NCBI GenBank assembly: GCA_030407005.1
Contig: JAUDYN010000009.1
Span: forward strand, 372,001 to 436,000
DNA from: Desarmillaria ectypa
Lineage: Eukaryota > Basidiomycota > Agaricomycetes > Agaricales > Physalacriaceae
Length of the DNA: 64,000 bases
Reading direction: 5' to 3'
Numbering within the stretch: position 1 is the stretch's first letter; each line of letters begins with the position of its first letter. Of this stretch, positions 33,815 to 45,920 are shown piece after piece. The notes under the pieces were generated by a model. That model saw nothing but the letters and a program-made list of their open reading frames with translations, had not been told where the DNA came from and did no database searches. Position numbers and translations under genes: made by a program.

Positions 33815-34210
33815 TGTTATGATTTTTCCATTATCTTATCTTATCTTGTCATATCCATGACACAATATATCTTATCTCAGTCAGCATCAACACATTCACT
33901 GACAACCACCCCAGTTCTCATCGATTAACACCCTCATTTACTCTCATTGGTCTATGATCCACCCGACTTTAACACCATTCTCTCATGGACCATACCATTT
34001 CATCTATTAATAAATGCCATATTTTCAGTATATAAGTAGAGTAGTTTTCACCCTTGTACTCTACCTTTTGACTAAATTACATTCATATACCTTCTACTGC
34101 ACTACACCGAAGACCAAGCCAAACTCTCAATATATGGGTGATTGTCTGAATACAAAACAGCCTAGAGAGAAGCTTATGTCCCAAGTCACATGTTAGACAG
34201 GGCTGTAACA
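33815..34210 (+). repeat. Solo LTR E, in element C pol
   Basis: A single LTR from TGTTATGATTTTTCC to GGCTGTAACA flanked by perfect ACTAT duplications (33,810-33,814 and 34,211-34,215). Removing it and one ACTAT restores the conserved Y-N-Y-E-I-Y-N-K-E-L-L frame of RNase H. By sequence it belongs to the F family of LTRs. It has a TATA box and the self-primer motif ACCTTTTGACTAA (34,063-34,075). Confidence 0.93.
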
Positions 34211-36237
34211 ACTATGAAATATACAATAAGGAACTCTTGGCAATTATGCTTGCACTCAAGAAATGGCAGCACTACCTAATGGGCACCAAGGAGGAAATTG
34301 AGATTTGGACAGACCACCAGAATCTTTAATATTTCTGAAAACTGCAAAAGTTGAATCAGTGACAAGTTTGATGGGTAACTGAGCTTGCTGAATATCACTT
34401 TATTCTACAACACAAGTCTGGGACAGCCAACAGAAAGGCCAATCTACTTAGCTGGCAAGATGACCATGACTAAGGAAAGGAGGATAACCATGATATAGTA
34501 TTCCTCCTTCCAGAACACTTTTGAGCATTAATCCTGCCCACCATCACTGAGGAACAAGAAAAAATCTGAGATGCAATGCAGCAGAAGGGTCAGCAGAGTC
34601 ATAGAATTTTCAACTCCCTTGATTATGAACAAGGTATTACCCAGGATCAGAAAAATCTGTACTATGATGAATGCATTTATATTCCCAAAAATAAAGTCTT
34701 ATGGGGTAAAATCATTGCCCATCATCATGACTATCTCACAGCAGAACATCCTGAGATAGCAAAAACCACCAAACTCATTCTTCAGGATTATTGGTGGCCT
34801 AAGATCAAGAAAGACATAGAAAAATATATCAAGACATGCAAGACATGCCAACAAACAAAGAACAGTACTTAAGCCAAGGTCACACCCTTACATCCAAACA
34901 CTGTCCCCAACACCTCCTGGACCCACATCTCTGTCGATATGATCACTGGACTTCCAGAGTCCAATGGTTACAATGCATTACTAGTAGTAGTGGACCAATT
35001 CTCCAAAACCATCCTACCAATCCCCTGTCATGAAGAACTCTCAGCAGAAGAATGGGCATGAATTCTTTGTGACCATGTATATGCCAAGCATGAGATGCTT
35101 CAGATGGTCATATCTGACTGTAGGCCCCAATTCATATTGATCTTTATGAAAGATCTTTATCATATGCTGAATATCTCTCTGAATGCCTCAGCCACCTATC
35201 ACCCACAAACCAACAGACAGATAGAACAAGTCAATCAGGAGATTGAAAAGTATCTCCAGATTTTCATTAATCACCAACAAGATGACTGGAGTGATTGGTT
35301 ACCAATGGCAGAGTTTGCTCACAACAATCACATACACTTGGCTACAGGGAAAAGTCCATTCATGGCCCTCTATGGAAGGAATCCCTGACTCATGCCTGGC
35401 TCAGTATGAGACACCCTATTTACCAACCTAACAGCTATGGAGTTTATCAAAACTATGGCACAAGTCTATAAGGAGATATATGATGCACTAGAAAAAGTGG
35501 CTATTTAAATGAAGGAGCAGTATGATAAGAGAAAACAAGTGGCACAAGACTACTGAGTTGGTGATAAGGTCTGATTAGACACTAGTAACCTTCATCTACT
35601 ATGACCAAAGAAAAAACTTGATGACAAATGGACAGGGCCATTCAAAATTCTCAAAAAAACTAGGACAGCAGTATATAAACTGAAACTACCACCACACTGG
35701 AAAATCCACCCTCATTTCAATGAAAAATTGCTAACATCTTATCTTGTGCCCACTTTCTCTAACCAACAATTACCACCACCACCATCACCTCTGGATCTTG
35801 TGGATAGATAAGAAGAATATGAAATTGAAGAGGTGTTGGACTTGTGAACCTACTAGGTATAATCTAAGAAGAGACAATGATCAAAAGTAGTAATAGATTA
35901 CCTTATCAAATAGAAAGGATAGACTTGGAAACATAATTCTTGGGTCAGAGATACAGAGATAGCAAATGCACAGAAAGCAATTGCTGAATACAAAAAGAGC
36001 ATACAACAGGAACAAGTGGTGGACATCACCAAAATTGTAATATAAGATAAAGTGGTGACTATCATTCTCAACCATGAATACACAGAAAATGAAGACATAG
36101 CCTATCTTGTGCAATAAAGAGATAGAGTCCAATGCTGGGTGAAGAACCTGAACCAAGATCAATGGAAATCATTATTGGATGTATACTGGGCTGCCCAAGT
36201 AGCATTACAATATGACACCCCTAAGGAGGAATCTTAG
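34211..36237 (+). pseudogene. pol: Element C pol, C-terminal part (RNase H, integrase, chromodomain)
   Basis: Continues RNase H (YNKELLAIMLALKKWQHYL). The integrase zinc finger (H-x-H, then C-K-T-C) lies at about 34,711-34,856. The catalytic core has THISVDMITGL near 34,925, the second Asp near 35,110 and AttYHPQTN..VNQEIEKYL near 35,200-35,255. The chromodomain region at about 35,820-35,960 is badly decayed, with TGG codons read as TAG in the KWKGW block. The C-terminal module (INHEYTENEDIAYL-like) is at about 36,055-36,110. The stop is at 36,235-36,237. Confidence 0.8.
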
Positions 36238-36269
36238 CAGTCAGGATAACTGCTTTAACAAAGGGGTAA

Positions 36270-36645
36270 TGTTATGATTTTTCCATTTTTATAACCTTAT
36301 CTTCCATCTAATCAACTGAATCATTATTTCTCATCTAATCTACCAATCATCCATGTGGTTTGCTAACTATAAACTGCCTCACTACAGCCATTCAATTACT
36401 AAACCCCTTCCTCACCATACACATATGAATTACTCATGGACAGTGCTATATTTAGCCTTTCCCTTCACATATATAAGTAGCATAGCTATCACTGTATATT
36501 CTGCATCTTTCAACTAAAGTTTATCTTCATACTACATACTCTCCACAAAAAGATCCAAAGACCAAAGCCACAACCTAAGGGTGATTGTCTGAATGTGAGA
36601 CAGCTCAAAGGATTGTGCATGTCTGCAGATCATATGAACCATAGA
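36270..36645 (+). repeat. 3' LTR of element C, split by element F
   Basis: Starts TGTTATGATTTTTCC after the tract AAAGGGGTAA. It is interrupted by element F at ATAGA (36,641-36,645) and ends with TCTAACA at 54,712-54,718. The total length is about 383 bp. It carries ATCTTTCAACTAA (36,505-36,517) at the self-primer position. Confidence 0.85.
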
Positions 36646-37042
36646 TGTTATGGCCCTGTCTAACACATGACTTGGGATGTAAGCTTCTCTCTAGGCTGTC
36701 TCATGTTCAGACAATCACCCATTTATTGAGAGTTTGGCTAGGTCTTTGGTGTAGTGCAGTAGAAGGTATATGAATGTAATTTAGTCGAAAGGTAGAGTAC
36801 AATGGTGGAAACTACTCTACTTATATACTGAATGTATGGTATTATTAATAGATGAAACTGTATGGTCCATGAGAGAACAGCATTGAAGTCAGGTGGATTA
36901 TAGACCAATGAGAGTAAACAAGGGTGTTCATCAATGAGAATTGGAGTGGTTGTCAGTGAATGTGTTGATGCTGACTGAGATAAGATATACAGTGTTATGG
37001 ATATGATGAGATAGGATAAGATTTAATGGAAAAATCATAACA
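36646..37042 (-). repeat. 3' LTR of element F
   Basis: From TGTTATGGCCCTGTC to AAAATCATAACA, followed by TTACCCCCTT, the inverted polypurine tract. Confidence 0.92.
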
Positions 37043-37074
37043 TTACCCCCTTGTTAAAGCAGTCATCCTGACTG

Positions 37075-40000
37075 CTAAGGCTCTTCTTCAGGGATGTCGA
37101 GTTGTGATATAACTTGATTGATCCAGTACTGATCAATCAGATTTTTCCATACTTTCTCATCTGGGTTGATGATCCATTTTTGATATCCATCCTTGCATTG
37201 AGCAAGATATGTGACATTGCCACTATCGGAGTATTCATGGTCCAGTATCTTGACCACTATCTTGTCTTTGGTTATGATTTTTGGAATGTATAAGGTGTGG
37301 TTTATACTAGCCTTGTATTCTTTGATCACTTCCATTGCATTTGTCATCTCTGTCTCTTGGACCAAAGAGTTGTGTTCTCTGGTCCATCCCTTCCACTTGA
37401 CTAGGTAGTCTGTGACTTCCTTAGATGGTTGTCCTCATTTAGAGCACACTTGATGAGTGCATGAGTCTAGAACTTCTTCGATTTCATACTCCTCTTGACC
37501 ATCAATGAGATCTGAAGGAGGAGGCAGTGGTTGTTGTTGGTTTGGGAATAAGGGTGTGGTGTATGGGGTCAGCAGTTTCTCATCGAATCAGGGTTGTATC
37601 TTCCAGTGGGATGGCAGTTTTAGCTTGTATACTGCCATGCCTGATTTCTCAATGATCTCAAACAGTCATGTTCATTTATCATCGAGTTTCTTCTTTGGTT
37701 GTGGAAGATAAAGGTTGGCAGTGTTGAGCCAGACCTTATCACCAATTCAATATTCCTGAGGTAATTGCCTTCTCTTATCATATTGTGCCTTCATTTGTGT
37801 CACTGCTTTTTCTAAGGCATCATGGACTTCTCTGTGAACTTTGGCCATGGGATTTGTGAAGTTGGTCTTTTGGATAGACTCAGGAATGAGTCAGGGATCT
37901 CATCCATATAAGACCATAAATGGACTCTTGCTGGTAGCAGAGTGAACTCTATTGTTATGAGCAAATTCTGTGAGAGGTAGCCAGGTGACCCAGTCTGTCT
38001 GGCAATGGTTGACAAAGATGCAGAGATATTTTTCAACCTCTTGATTGACTCGCTCTGTCTGTCCATCAGTCTGGGGGTGATATGCAGTGAATGCATTTTG
38101 CATGATGTTCAGCATCTGGTATAGTTCCTTCATGAAGGAAGACACAAATTGAGGTCCTCAATCTGAAATGACTATTTGCAGCATTCCATGTTTTATGTAA
38201 ACATGATTTTGGAGCATAAGAGCCCATCCTTCTGCTAATAACTCTTCATTACATGGAATGAGAATGATGTTCTTGGAAAAGCGGTCCACAATGATGAGTA
38301 AAGCATCAAATCCTTCAGATTCTGGAAGTCCAGTAACCATGTCTACTGAGATATGAGTTCATGGGACATCTGGGATTGCATTGGGATGAAGAGGAGCAGC
38401 CTTTGCCTGCATGTTACTTTTTGTCCTTTGACAGGTTTCACATCCCTTGATGTAGGATTCAACGTCTTTCTTCATCTTTGGCCACCAATATTCTCATAGG
38501 ATGAGTTTCTTGGTCTTGGCAATTCCTGGATGTCTGGCAGTGATGTGATCATGATATTGCACAATGATTTTGCCACAAAGTGAGGTGTCTTGAGGAATGT
38601 AGATGCATCCATCATACCACAATACTTCATTTTCTTGAGTGATCCCTCATTTGTGATTAAGAGATTTTTCAATCCCCTGATCCCATTGTTCTCATGGTCG
38701 AGTTGCATCTCTTATACATGTAACTCGTTCTTCAGTGGTGAGCAGTATTAATGCCCAAAAGTGTTCAGGAGAAAGAACAATCATGTCTTGATTGTCTTCT
38801 TTTCCTTGATTGTGATTGTCTCTTCAGCTGAGAAGATCAGCCTTTTTGTTTGTGACTCCAGCTTTTTGTTGAAGGACAAAGTGGTATTCAGCCAACTCAG
38901 TAACCCATCAGGCTTGCTGTCGATTCAGCTTCTGGGGTTTTCAGAAGTACTGGAGATTTTGATGATCTGTCCAGATTTCAATGGTTTCCTTGGTGCCCAT
39001 GAGGTAATGGCACCATTCTTCCAAAGCAAGCATGATAGCCAGCAATTCCTTGTCATAGATTTCATAATTGCATTTGGTGACTGGCCTCCATTTGCCATTC
39101 TGTTCTTGGCTTAGAACAGCTCCAATGGCTCCATCACTAGCATTGGCTTCTACTCAGAATTTTCCATCATCAGAGGGAATAGTTAGAACTACATTTGTGG
39201 TCATCAACTTCTTGAGTTGTGTGAACACCTGGTCTTGTTCTATTCCCCAGGTCCAGTCGACCTTGCCAGTCAACTGCATGAGAGGTCATACAATTTTAGA
39301 GTAATTGCATATGAACTTTCAGTAAAAGTTCATGAATCCTAAGAATGATTGGAGTTTCTTCTTCTTGGTGAGGATGGGCCATTCTGAGATTCCAGTGACT
39401 TTGACTGGATCCATGCAGATCATGTCTTTGCTGATGATAACTCCAAGGTATTCTGTCTCAAGTACTTCGAACTCACATTTTTCAGCTTTAAGGAACAATT
39501 TATTTTCCCATAAGAGTTGGAGAACCTGTTGAACAATAATTTAATGTTCTGACAGGGATTTTGTGAAGATCAGGATGTCGTCGAGATATATGGTGACTTT
39601 TCCTCCAGCAATCAGATCCTTAAAGATGTTGTTCATCATCCACTGGAACATGGCTGGTGAATTGGTGAGGCCAAAGAACATGACTGTGGGCTCGAAGAGT
39701 CCTCAGTTAGTTCTGAATGTGGCTTTTTCTTTATCTCCTTCTTGGATATGTACATTATTGTATCCCCATTGGATGTCCAGTTTAGAGAAGTATTTTGCTC
39801 CACATAATTTGTCAATGAGTTCAGATATTAATGGAAGCAGGTAATGATTTTTAATCATCATTTCATTCAACTTTTGGTAGTCCTGAACCAGATATAGAGA
39901 ACCATCCTTTTTCTTGACAAAGAAGAAGGGAGAGGTGAATGGGGATTTAGAAGGTCAGATTCATCCTGAATCAAGGTTTTCATCTAAGAACTTGTCAAGT

Positions 40001-42067
40001 TGTTCTTGCTCATTTTGGTTAAGGGGATAGACCTTACAGTCTAAGGTGGATTTAGCATTGGGAGTTATTCAATGGCATGGTCCCATGGTTTTCAGTCTAG
40101 TAGTTCATCAAAGCTTTCCTTAGAGAATAAATCTTTAAAGCTTTGATACTGAGGAGGCACAAGCTCCTCAAAAGTCTTCTTTGGTTTTTCTGCATTTGTG
40201 GCTGCCACCAGTTTGTTCACATGATGTACTGCTTGAAGAATGATTTCTTCTTGCATATTGATCACAAGAATCATCTTGCCTTCTTCCAGCTCTTCATCCC
40301 ATCTGTCTTCTTCATTGGAGTCAGGAACTGTGAAGTAGCTTTTTATGCAATGTCATTGTCCAAATGTCATGACTCCCAATTTCCAGTTGACTAGGGGATT
40401 ATGGCATTTAAGCCAATCATGGCCCAAGTATACTGTCTTGGAACCCAAATCAGTGACTGCAAGGTCGATTCATTCAACATGGTCTCTGATGGTCATTTGG
40501 AGTTCCACAAATTTGGTTACATCGCCTGCCTTGTTACAGGTTCCATCTGCATTGTAAATGGGTATAGGGGTGGTGGCTTTTCTGGTATCCAACTGGTGTT
40601 GTTGGATATAGGTTTGATTGATAGAGCTGCCTATGCAGCCACTATCTAACAATGCATAGGTTGTCAAAGTCTTCTTCCCTGTACAGAGAGTGAGTTGGAT
40701 GTTCACCAAGAAGTCCTGACCAGAACTTTTTATACTGCAAATATACCAGATGAGTTCACAAAGCTCATAGAGTTGCTCATGTGCAAGGCTCTCTTTATTG
40801 TTCAGATTCTGGACAAGTTTGTTGGTAATTTCTTCAAGGTATTTAGGATGAACCCAAGTGGAAAGAACTGCTTTGGCAACTGCCAATTTCTTGGTACTTT
40901 GGATTGCGCATAGAGTCCAATCTACTCTGAATGGTTTGTACCACACATGATCAGGTACCCTCATGACTGGTGGGATTTTGAGTATCAGGATTCTGGCTTT
41001 GGACTGTTTTGCTTTCCACTGTAGGAAAGCCATGTCATCCTCTTCATCGGGTACTTTGACAATGGTGGTGCTTCTGCTGTTGTGCCCCCTCTTTACTGCC
41101 TGAGCACTAGTGGGTTCCTGTCCTACAGCTGTTGTGAGTGCTACCAGTGATAGGTGATGGGTAGTTGCACTCTGATCTCCAGGAATGTTAACACTGGTTC
41201 CTACCTGAGAACCATCCATTGAAGTCAGCATTTGTTCCATGTTGTTGGCATCAGGATCTGCTGGTACTGGCAGCTCAACTGATACTTTCTCCTCTGAGTC
41301 AGGAGGCTTGCTCCCATGTCTCTGGTTAGCACTTTTCTTGATGGAGCTAGACTGAGGTCTTGCTGGGCTCAGCTGAACTTTCAGATCCTTCGGATGCCCC
41401 CTTTTTACTGCCTGGGTGCTAGCAGCTTCCTTCTGTTGTTTGGCTTGAGTTGCTTTCAGAACTCAAACTATCTCAGGAGGAGATAGGACTTGGCTTGATG
41501 ATTCCAGGGTTCCACTACTACCTCTTCAGGTGGAGTACTGACTCATGGTACTAGGTGCAAATCTTATCAGCATTGTGGTCAGTTCTGCCACCAAGTTTCT
41601 TCCGATGGGACCAGGTAGCACGTGTCCCTGATCCTGGCCTTGGTAGGCACTTGTCTCCCTACTTGTAGGAGGCACAGGGACATTCAGACTTTTGGAAGGT
41701 CCAAGGATGTTCCACCTACTTGTCCCAGTCCACAGTTTTACCTGCATATCCAGTGAGTCTACTAAGGTAGACTCGATGGACTTCATAGTAGTGCCAGCAC
41801 CACCCAGCAAATCCTGCACCTCATCGGGGGCTCAGGATTCACTATAGATTACAGTGTCAGCTTCTTCTAGAAGTGTGATGTACCTATTCTTTTTTGATTC
41901 TTTGGTGATCTTTGGTCTTGGAGTCTGTGAAGTCATATGATATGTATTATTTTTTTTTGTAGTAGGTAAATGTCTAGATGCATGTATATCAGTCCAACCC
42001 ATGGAGACCGAGGACTCACCTTTAGGAAGCTTAGTTGAGCAAGAGGAATCGAACCCTTGTTGACCTA
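37075..42067 (-). pseudogene. pol: Element F pol (protease, RT, RNase H, integrase, chromodomain, C-terminal module)
   Basis: Full domain set of a chromovirus Pol. Reading leftwards from the gag stop: linker MTSQTPRPKITKESKK; protease DSG at 40,638-40,646 within a 256-codon open stretch (40,470-41,240); RT with YLDD at 39,577-39,588; RNase H at about 38,930-39,180; integrase zinc finger at about 38,420-38,570; catalytic core with AYHPQTDGQTERVNQE at about 38,030-38,100; chromodomain KWKGWTREHNSLVQE at about 37,345-37,405; C-terminal module VKILDHEYSDSGNVTYL and KWIINPDE at about 37,150-37,265; stop TAG 37,075-37,077. Catalytic residues look intact, but frequent TGA codons at Arg positions interrupt it. 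In the chromodomain the last aromatic is changed (NSW to NSL). Confidence 0.88.
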
Positions 42068-44101
42068 TTCCTTTGCTTCCTCAATCTTGGTCATAGGCAG
42101 CACCACTTTGTTAGTGGGCCCTACTGACCAAATGTCCTTGTACTCCTTTCTCTTAGAGCAATCTTTGGCCAGGTGACCTTTCTCATCACACCAGAAGCAT
42201 CTACTCTCTGCTCATTGTCAATCTATTTCCATGGGCTTCCCTGCCCCTCCATATATCATCCACTGACCTGTTCTAGCATCCTGACTCACCCCTGTGTTAG
42301 CAGTCAGCTTTGGAGCCAAGGAACTTGTTGTCCCAGCAGTGGCTTTGCCGCTGGGGTGCTGTGGGGGATTGGGGTAGGAGTCCTTCTTCTGCCCATCCTG
42401 AGGCATGCTGGAGGTCTGGTCAAAGACCCATTTGCATTGGCGCTCCTCATACATTCATGATATGCATTCCTTCCACTCTGGATACAAGTGTGGAATGTTG
42501 ATGCCCATGTTTGAGATGAAGGTTGTATAGGAGGATGGTACTTCTAGTTGAACCGCCTTCACCATGGCGCTGTGCTCATTTTCATTGGTCTGTTGGCCTG
42601 CCAGTTTCACTTCTTCTTCCAACTTCTGGAAGTAATGGGAGGTGAGCTGCATCCCCATTCAAAGGTTGAACATCTGCTTCTTGTGGATTTCCTTGATGGC
42701 GGGGTCTCAAAATTGACAAGAGACCAGGTCCATGAAGTCTTCCCATAACAGATATCCCTGACCTAAAACTCAGATCTCTTGTAGACTCACCAGTCCTTAG
42801 TGGCCCCCTCAAAGTGAGAGGTCGTGAATAAGACCAGGTGTGATAGCACCTGGAAATAGTGCCAGAACACTTTGAAATAAGTGATGCAATTGCCCACAAA
42901 GCATTCAATATCATTGTGGTCCTCTTTAAATGGAAGAGGGGCTTTTATGAGGACTGGTTTGATGCTCAGATAGGGGGCATCATTGAGCACATTCATGACA
43001 GGATTGGGGATAGGGTTGGGAGGACCTTTTCTGGAGGGCAGTCTTAGGATCAAAAATTGATCCAGCCTTGGACCTAGGTAGCCTCTTGGCAGCTCTGTGA
43101 GTCTGCCCCTGTTGGGCTCCTTTCCCTTGTCATTGTCGTGGAGATAGTCTATCATCATCTTCTTGGCAGATTCTTCTCTTGCAAGCTCTTTGCACATCTC
43201 TGTGATGTGTTTTTCTTTTTTGGCTAGCACAGTTTTTGTTGCTTGCCAAAGTTCTGCCATTATTGCCAGGGTACTTGATGATCCTGCAGAGGCATTCTCA
43301 GCTTTCATTTCTTCTCCTGCACCTGTGAAGAGAAGATTGCCACCCTAATAGGGGTGGTAGCCTGGTTGTCATGCCTGATGATAAGGTGGTGAGTCAGGCA
43401 AGGGTCATGGTCTTGTGACTAGGGTGTTGGGAGGGTAGTCAGGAAAATTTGTATATTGGGGCTGGAAATATCCCAGCCTGCTGTATTGTCCACCATCATA
43501 TCTACTTCTCTCAAATCTGGACATCATGTCCATTTTCCTCTCTTTGGGTGAGCTCCAGTTGCCATAACTGTCGAAGGGAGTGACCCAGCTCCCATTGCTC
43601 CTCTGCCATCCTTGGGCATAGCCCTAGTACCATGTCACTGATGATGGGGTGATAAAGCTCCTGGTTCCTATTTGCATGGATCTGGGCACAAATAGTGGCA
43701 TTGGCATTTGGACCCCATATAGGGTTGCCCCTGTTGAGGGCCAACCACTCATTCATGTTTGGATGGTGCTCTGGCCATCCCATTTGGGCCTCCACATCTG
43801 CTCTTCAGAGTTCTAAGGTGATAGATGTGGTGGGACTGAGTATCTCCTGATCGATGTTGGTGAGGGCAGGCTAGATTCTGTTAGTCCTATTAGGGTTGTA
43901 GGGACTGTCAGGAGGGAGGGGAGGGGTCTTGGATGTGGCATTAGAGCTTTCGTCAGAGTCTGAGGAGAGCTTGATGATTGGGAGAGAAGAGGAGGAGTTG
44001 GTTCCTCTGCTGTGCCAGGAGCCTCTTGCCCTGGCCCAGGGCCTATATGAGTGTCTTCGATCCATTCTGGGATTGTTGGGGTGAATGGCCCTGAGGTAGG
44101 G
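42065..44101 (-). pseudogene. gag: Element F gag, main part (capsid and intact CCHC knuckle)
   Basis: Structural polyprotein, in order from 44,101 down: Pro/Ser-rich linker, aromatic Gly-rich segment, helical segment (KTVLAKKEKHITEMCKELAR at about 43,170-43,230), capsid (NDIECFVGNCITYFKVFWHY and LVLFTTSHFEGATKDW at about 42,790-42,930). The knuckle is C-F-W-C-D-E-K-G-H-L-A-K-D-C at about 42,164-42,210. The stop TAG is at 42,065-42,067. The zinc ligands are all present, unlike in A and B. The gene is broken at 44,101 by element H (and G inside it) and continues at 53,842-54,288. Confidence 0.8.
44093..44101 (+). repeat. Target duplication of element H (left copy)
   Basis: GAGGTAGGG here and again at 53,842-53,850. 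Nine bases is the duplication size typical of Mutator-like DNA transposons. Confidence 0.6.
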
Positions 44102-45470
44102 CCAGTGATATGCCATCTATGTGTTCACATCTAGATTTTGCAATTTTGTAACAATACTATTGCACATCTATCCTATACTAGTGATACATAGAGGACTATA
44201 GCTGAGGCTTCGAGCTGATAGTTAAAAGCAGTAAGCAACTGATAGAGCCAGGACTTAGATGCAACACTATTAGTGGGTTAAATCTACCAGCCGGCCAGAC
44301 TAGTAACTTGAATGCTAGCAGGCCTAAGTGAAATACAGCCACTAGCAAACAAAGGATGCTACTAGCACACAAAAACCAGAAGCAGAGTACACAGATCTCA
44401 TGAAGTTCTGTCACTAGCAGCCCAGACTGGGCATAAACGCCTAGGTCAGGATAACTAGTCACATGGCAATCTTGAAACAGGACTTAGAAATAAATTAGGA
44501 ATGGATTAACCTTGAGCCCAGATCTGACTATTGCAATATAGATCTCTTATGATTGATACTAGTGGAGCTGGACTGCACCCTCGATCATGATCAGATAGCT
44601 GTTACAGGCACCAATATCCAGATATCCATATAACCACGTTACTAGGGCATGTAGTTGTGCCAAGGGTGCGGAAAGACCAACTGTGGAGTCTCTAGACCGA
44701 ATATTTGAAAAGAAAACAGACTAGACCGACTATTGTGTGATTATTCACCATTATTTATGACTAGCCAAGAAATCCTTAACAATATACCCTATACCCAGAT
44801 GATATTTATAGTTCTGTCTCAGTAGTATATAAGTAGGAGGATGGGCACTCATGCAAACCAGACAAGCCATCCTTGCAGTTGAGCCTTCACTGGTAGTAAC
44901 TGGTGTCCCCAATTAAAGGCTTTTGTGCTTAACCTCAACAAAGTGATTAATAGTCACTAAGTCACCCATAGTATTGCATTGAATTGAAGTTCCTTGGAGT
45001 CACTGTTGTATCCTGCAAAGGTCCAGAGTGTTTTGAAGTTAGTTCAAGCAAAGTTCTCAGAGTTATAGTATTATTCTTAGGCCAAGAGCGCCACTAGTCA
45101 GCCAAGAGTGCGACTGGTCAAGTGTTTATCACTTGTAGGAAGCAGTATAGGGCCAAGAGAGCCACTAGTCCAAAGCAGTTTCAGTCAGAACAAGTGCAGT
45201 AGCTCAAACCAAGTCACTTTTTACCCAATTGTGTCTTACCAACCCCACTAGTGCAAGTAGTACTTTGTATAACTCACTAGTAACAAATAAAACATCTTTA
45301 AGACAACTGTACTTGATTATTGAAGTCTGCAGAGTGCTTCCATCATACTTGAAACCATCCGAATTCAATATTGGTGATTAAGTATAGAGTAGTAAGAGGT
45401 TTAGTGTGATTGGTGTTCATTGCCATTTCCTAATTCTTTTGTCACTTGCCATTACCAAGCACATCACTGG
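44102..45470. mobile_element. Element H: 1.37 kb non-autonomous DNA transposon candidate in F gag
   Basis: An AT-rich insertion without coding capacity, unlike any LTR element here. The left end CCAGTGATATGC (44,102-44,113) is an 11-of-12 inverted match of GCACATCACTGG (45,459-45,470). With element G excised, the right side ends GGGTG at 53,841 and is followed by GAGGTAGGG, matching the left flank. There are three unpaired bases (GTG) between the right inverted repeat and the duplication, so the exact end is uncertain. At least eight copies of CACTAG/CTAGTG are scattered through it, and a GCCAAGAG..CCACTAGTC unit recurs at 45,081, 45,100 and 45,151. It keeps more CG than its surroundings, in line with late insertion. 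Confidence 0.55.
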
Positions 45471-45888
45471 TGTTAGGGACTGACTTAGTCATGTGACTTG
45501 GGATGTCAGCTATCCTCTTTGGGCTGTTATGTGTTCAAACAGTTACCCAGTTAGAGGATTAGGCTTTGGTCTTTAGTGTGTGAGAGTAAGAGGTATATGA
45601 TTTAAGTTTAGTCAAAAGATAGAGTACAACTGTGAGGTTTACTCTACTTATATACTGTTTTTACAGCATTATATATAGATGAAACAATAGAGTCCATGCT
45701 GGAATGATGTTGAAGTAGAATGGATCTGGAAGGATCATGGTCCAATGGTGAACGTCTGGGGTGACAGTTGGTGAGAATGAGGGTAATAGTCGGTGAGTAG
45801 TTGGATATGAGTCAGAAACAATGGTCGATTAGATGGATGAGTCATGGATATGACTCAGATAAGATTAGATAATGGAAAAATCATAACA
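45471..45888 (-). repeat. 3' LTR of element G
   Basis: From TGTTAGGGACTGAC to AAATCATAACA, followed by TTACCCCCTTG. Confidence 0.95.
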
Positions 45889-45920
45889 TTACCCCCTTGT
45901 TAAAGCAGTCGTCCCAACTG

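Noticed and set aside
44102..45470. Element H as a large solo LTR (it has TATATAAGTAGG and AATAAA).
   Set aside because: No TG..CA ends with a 5-bp duplication can be defined, while inverted terminal repeats and a 9-bp duplication can.
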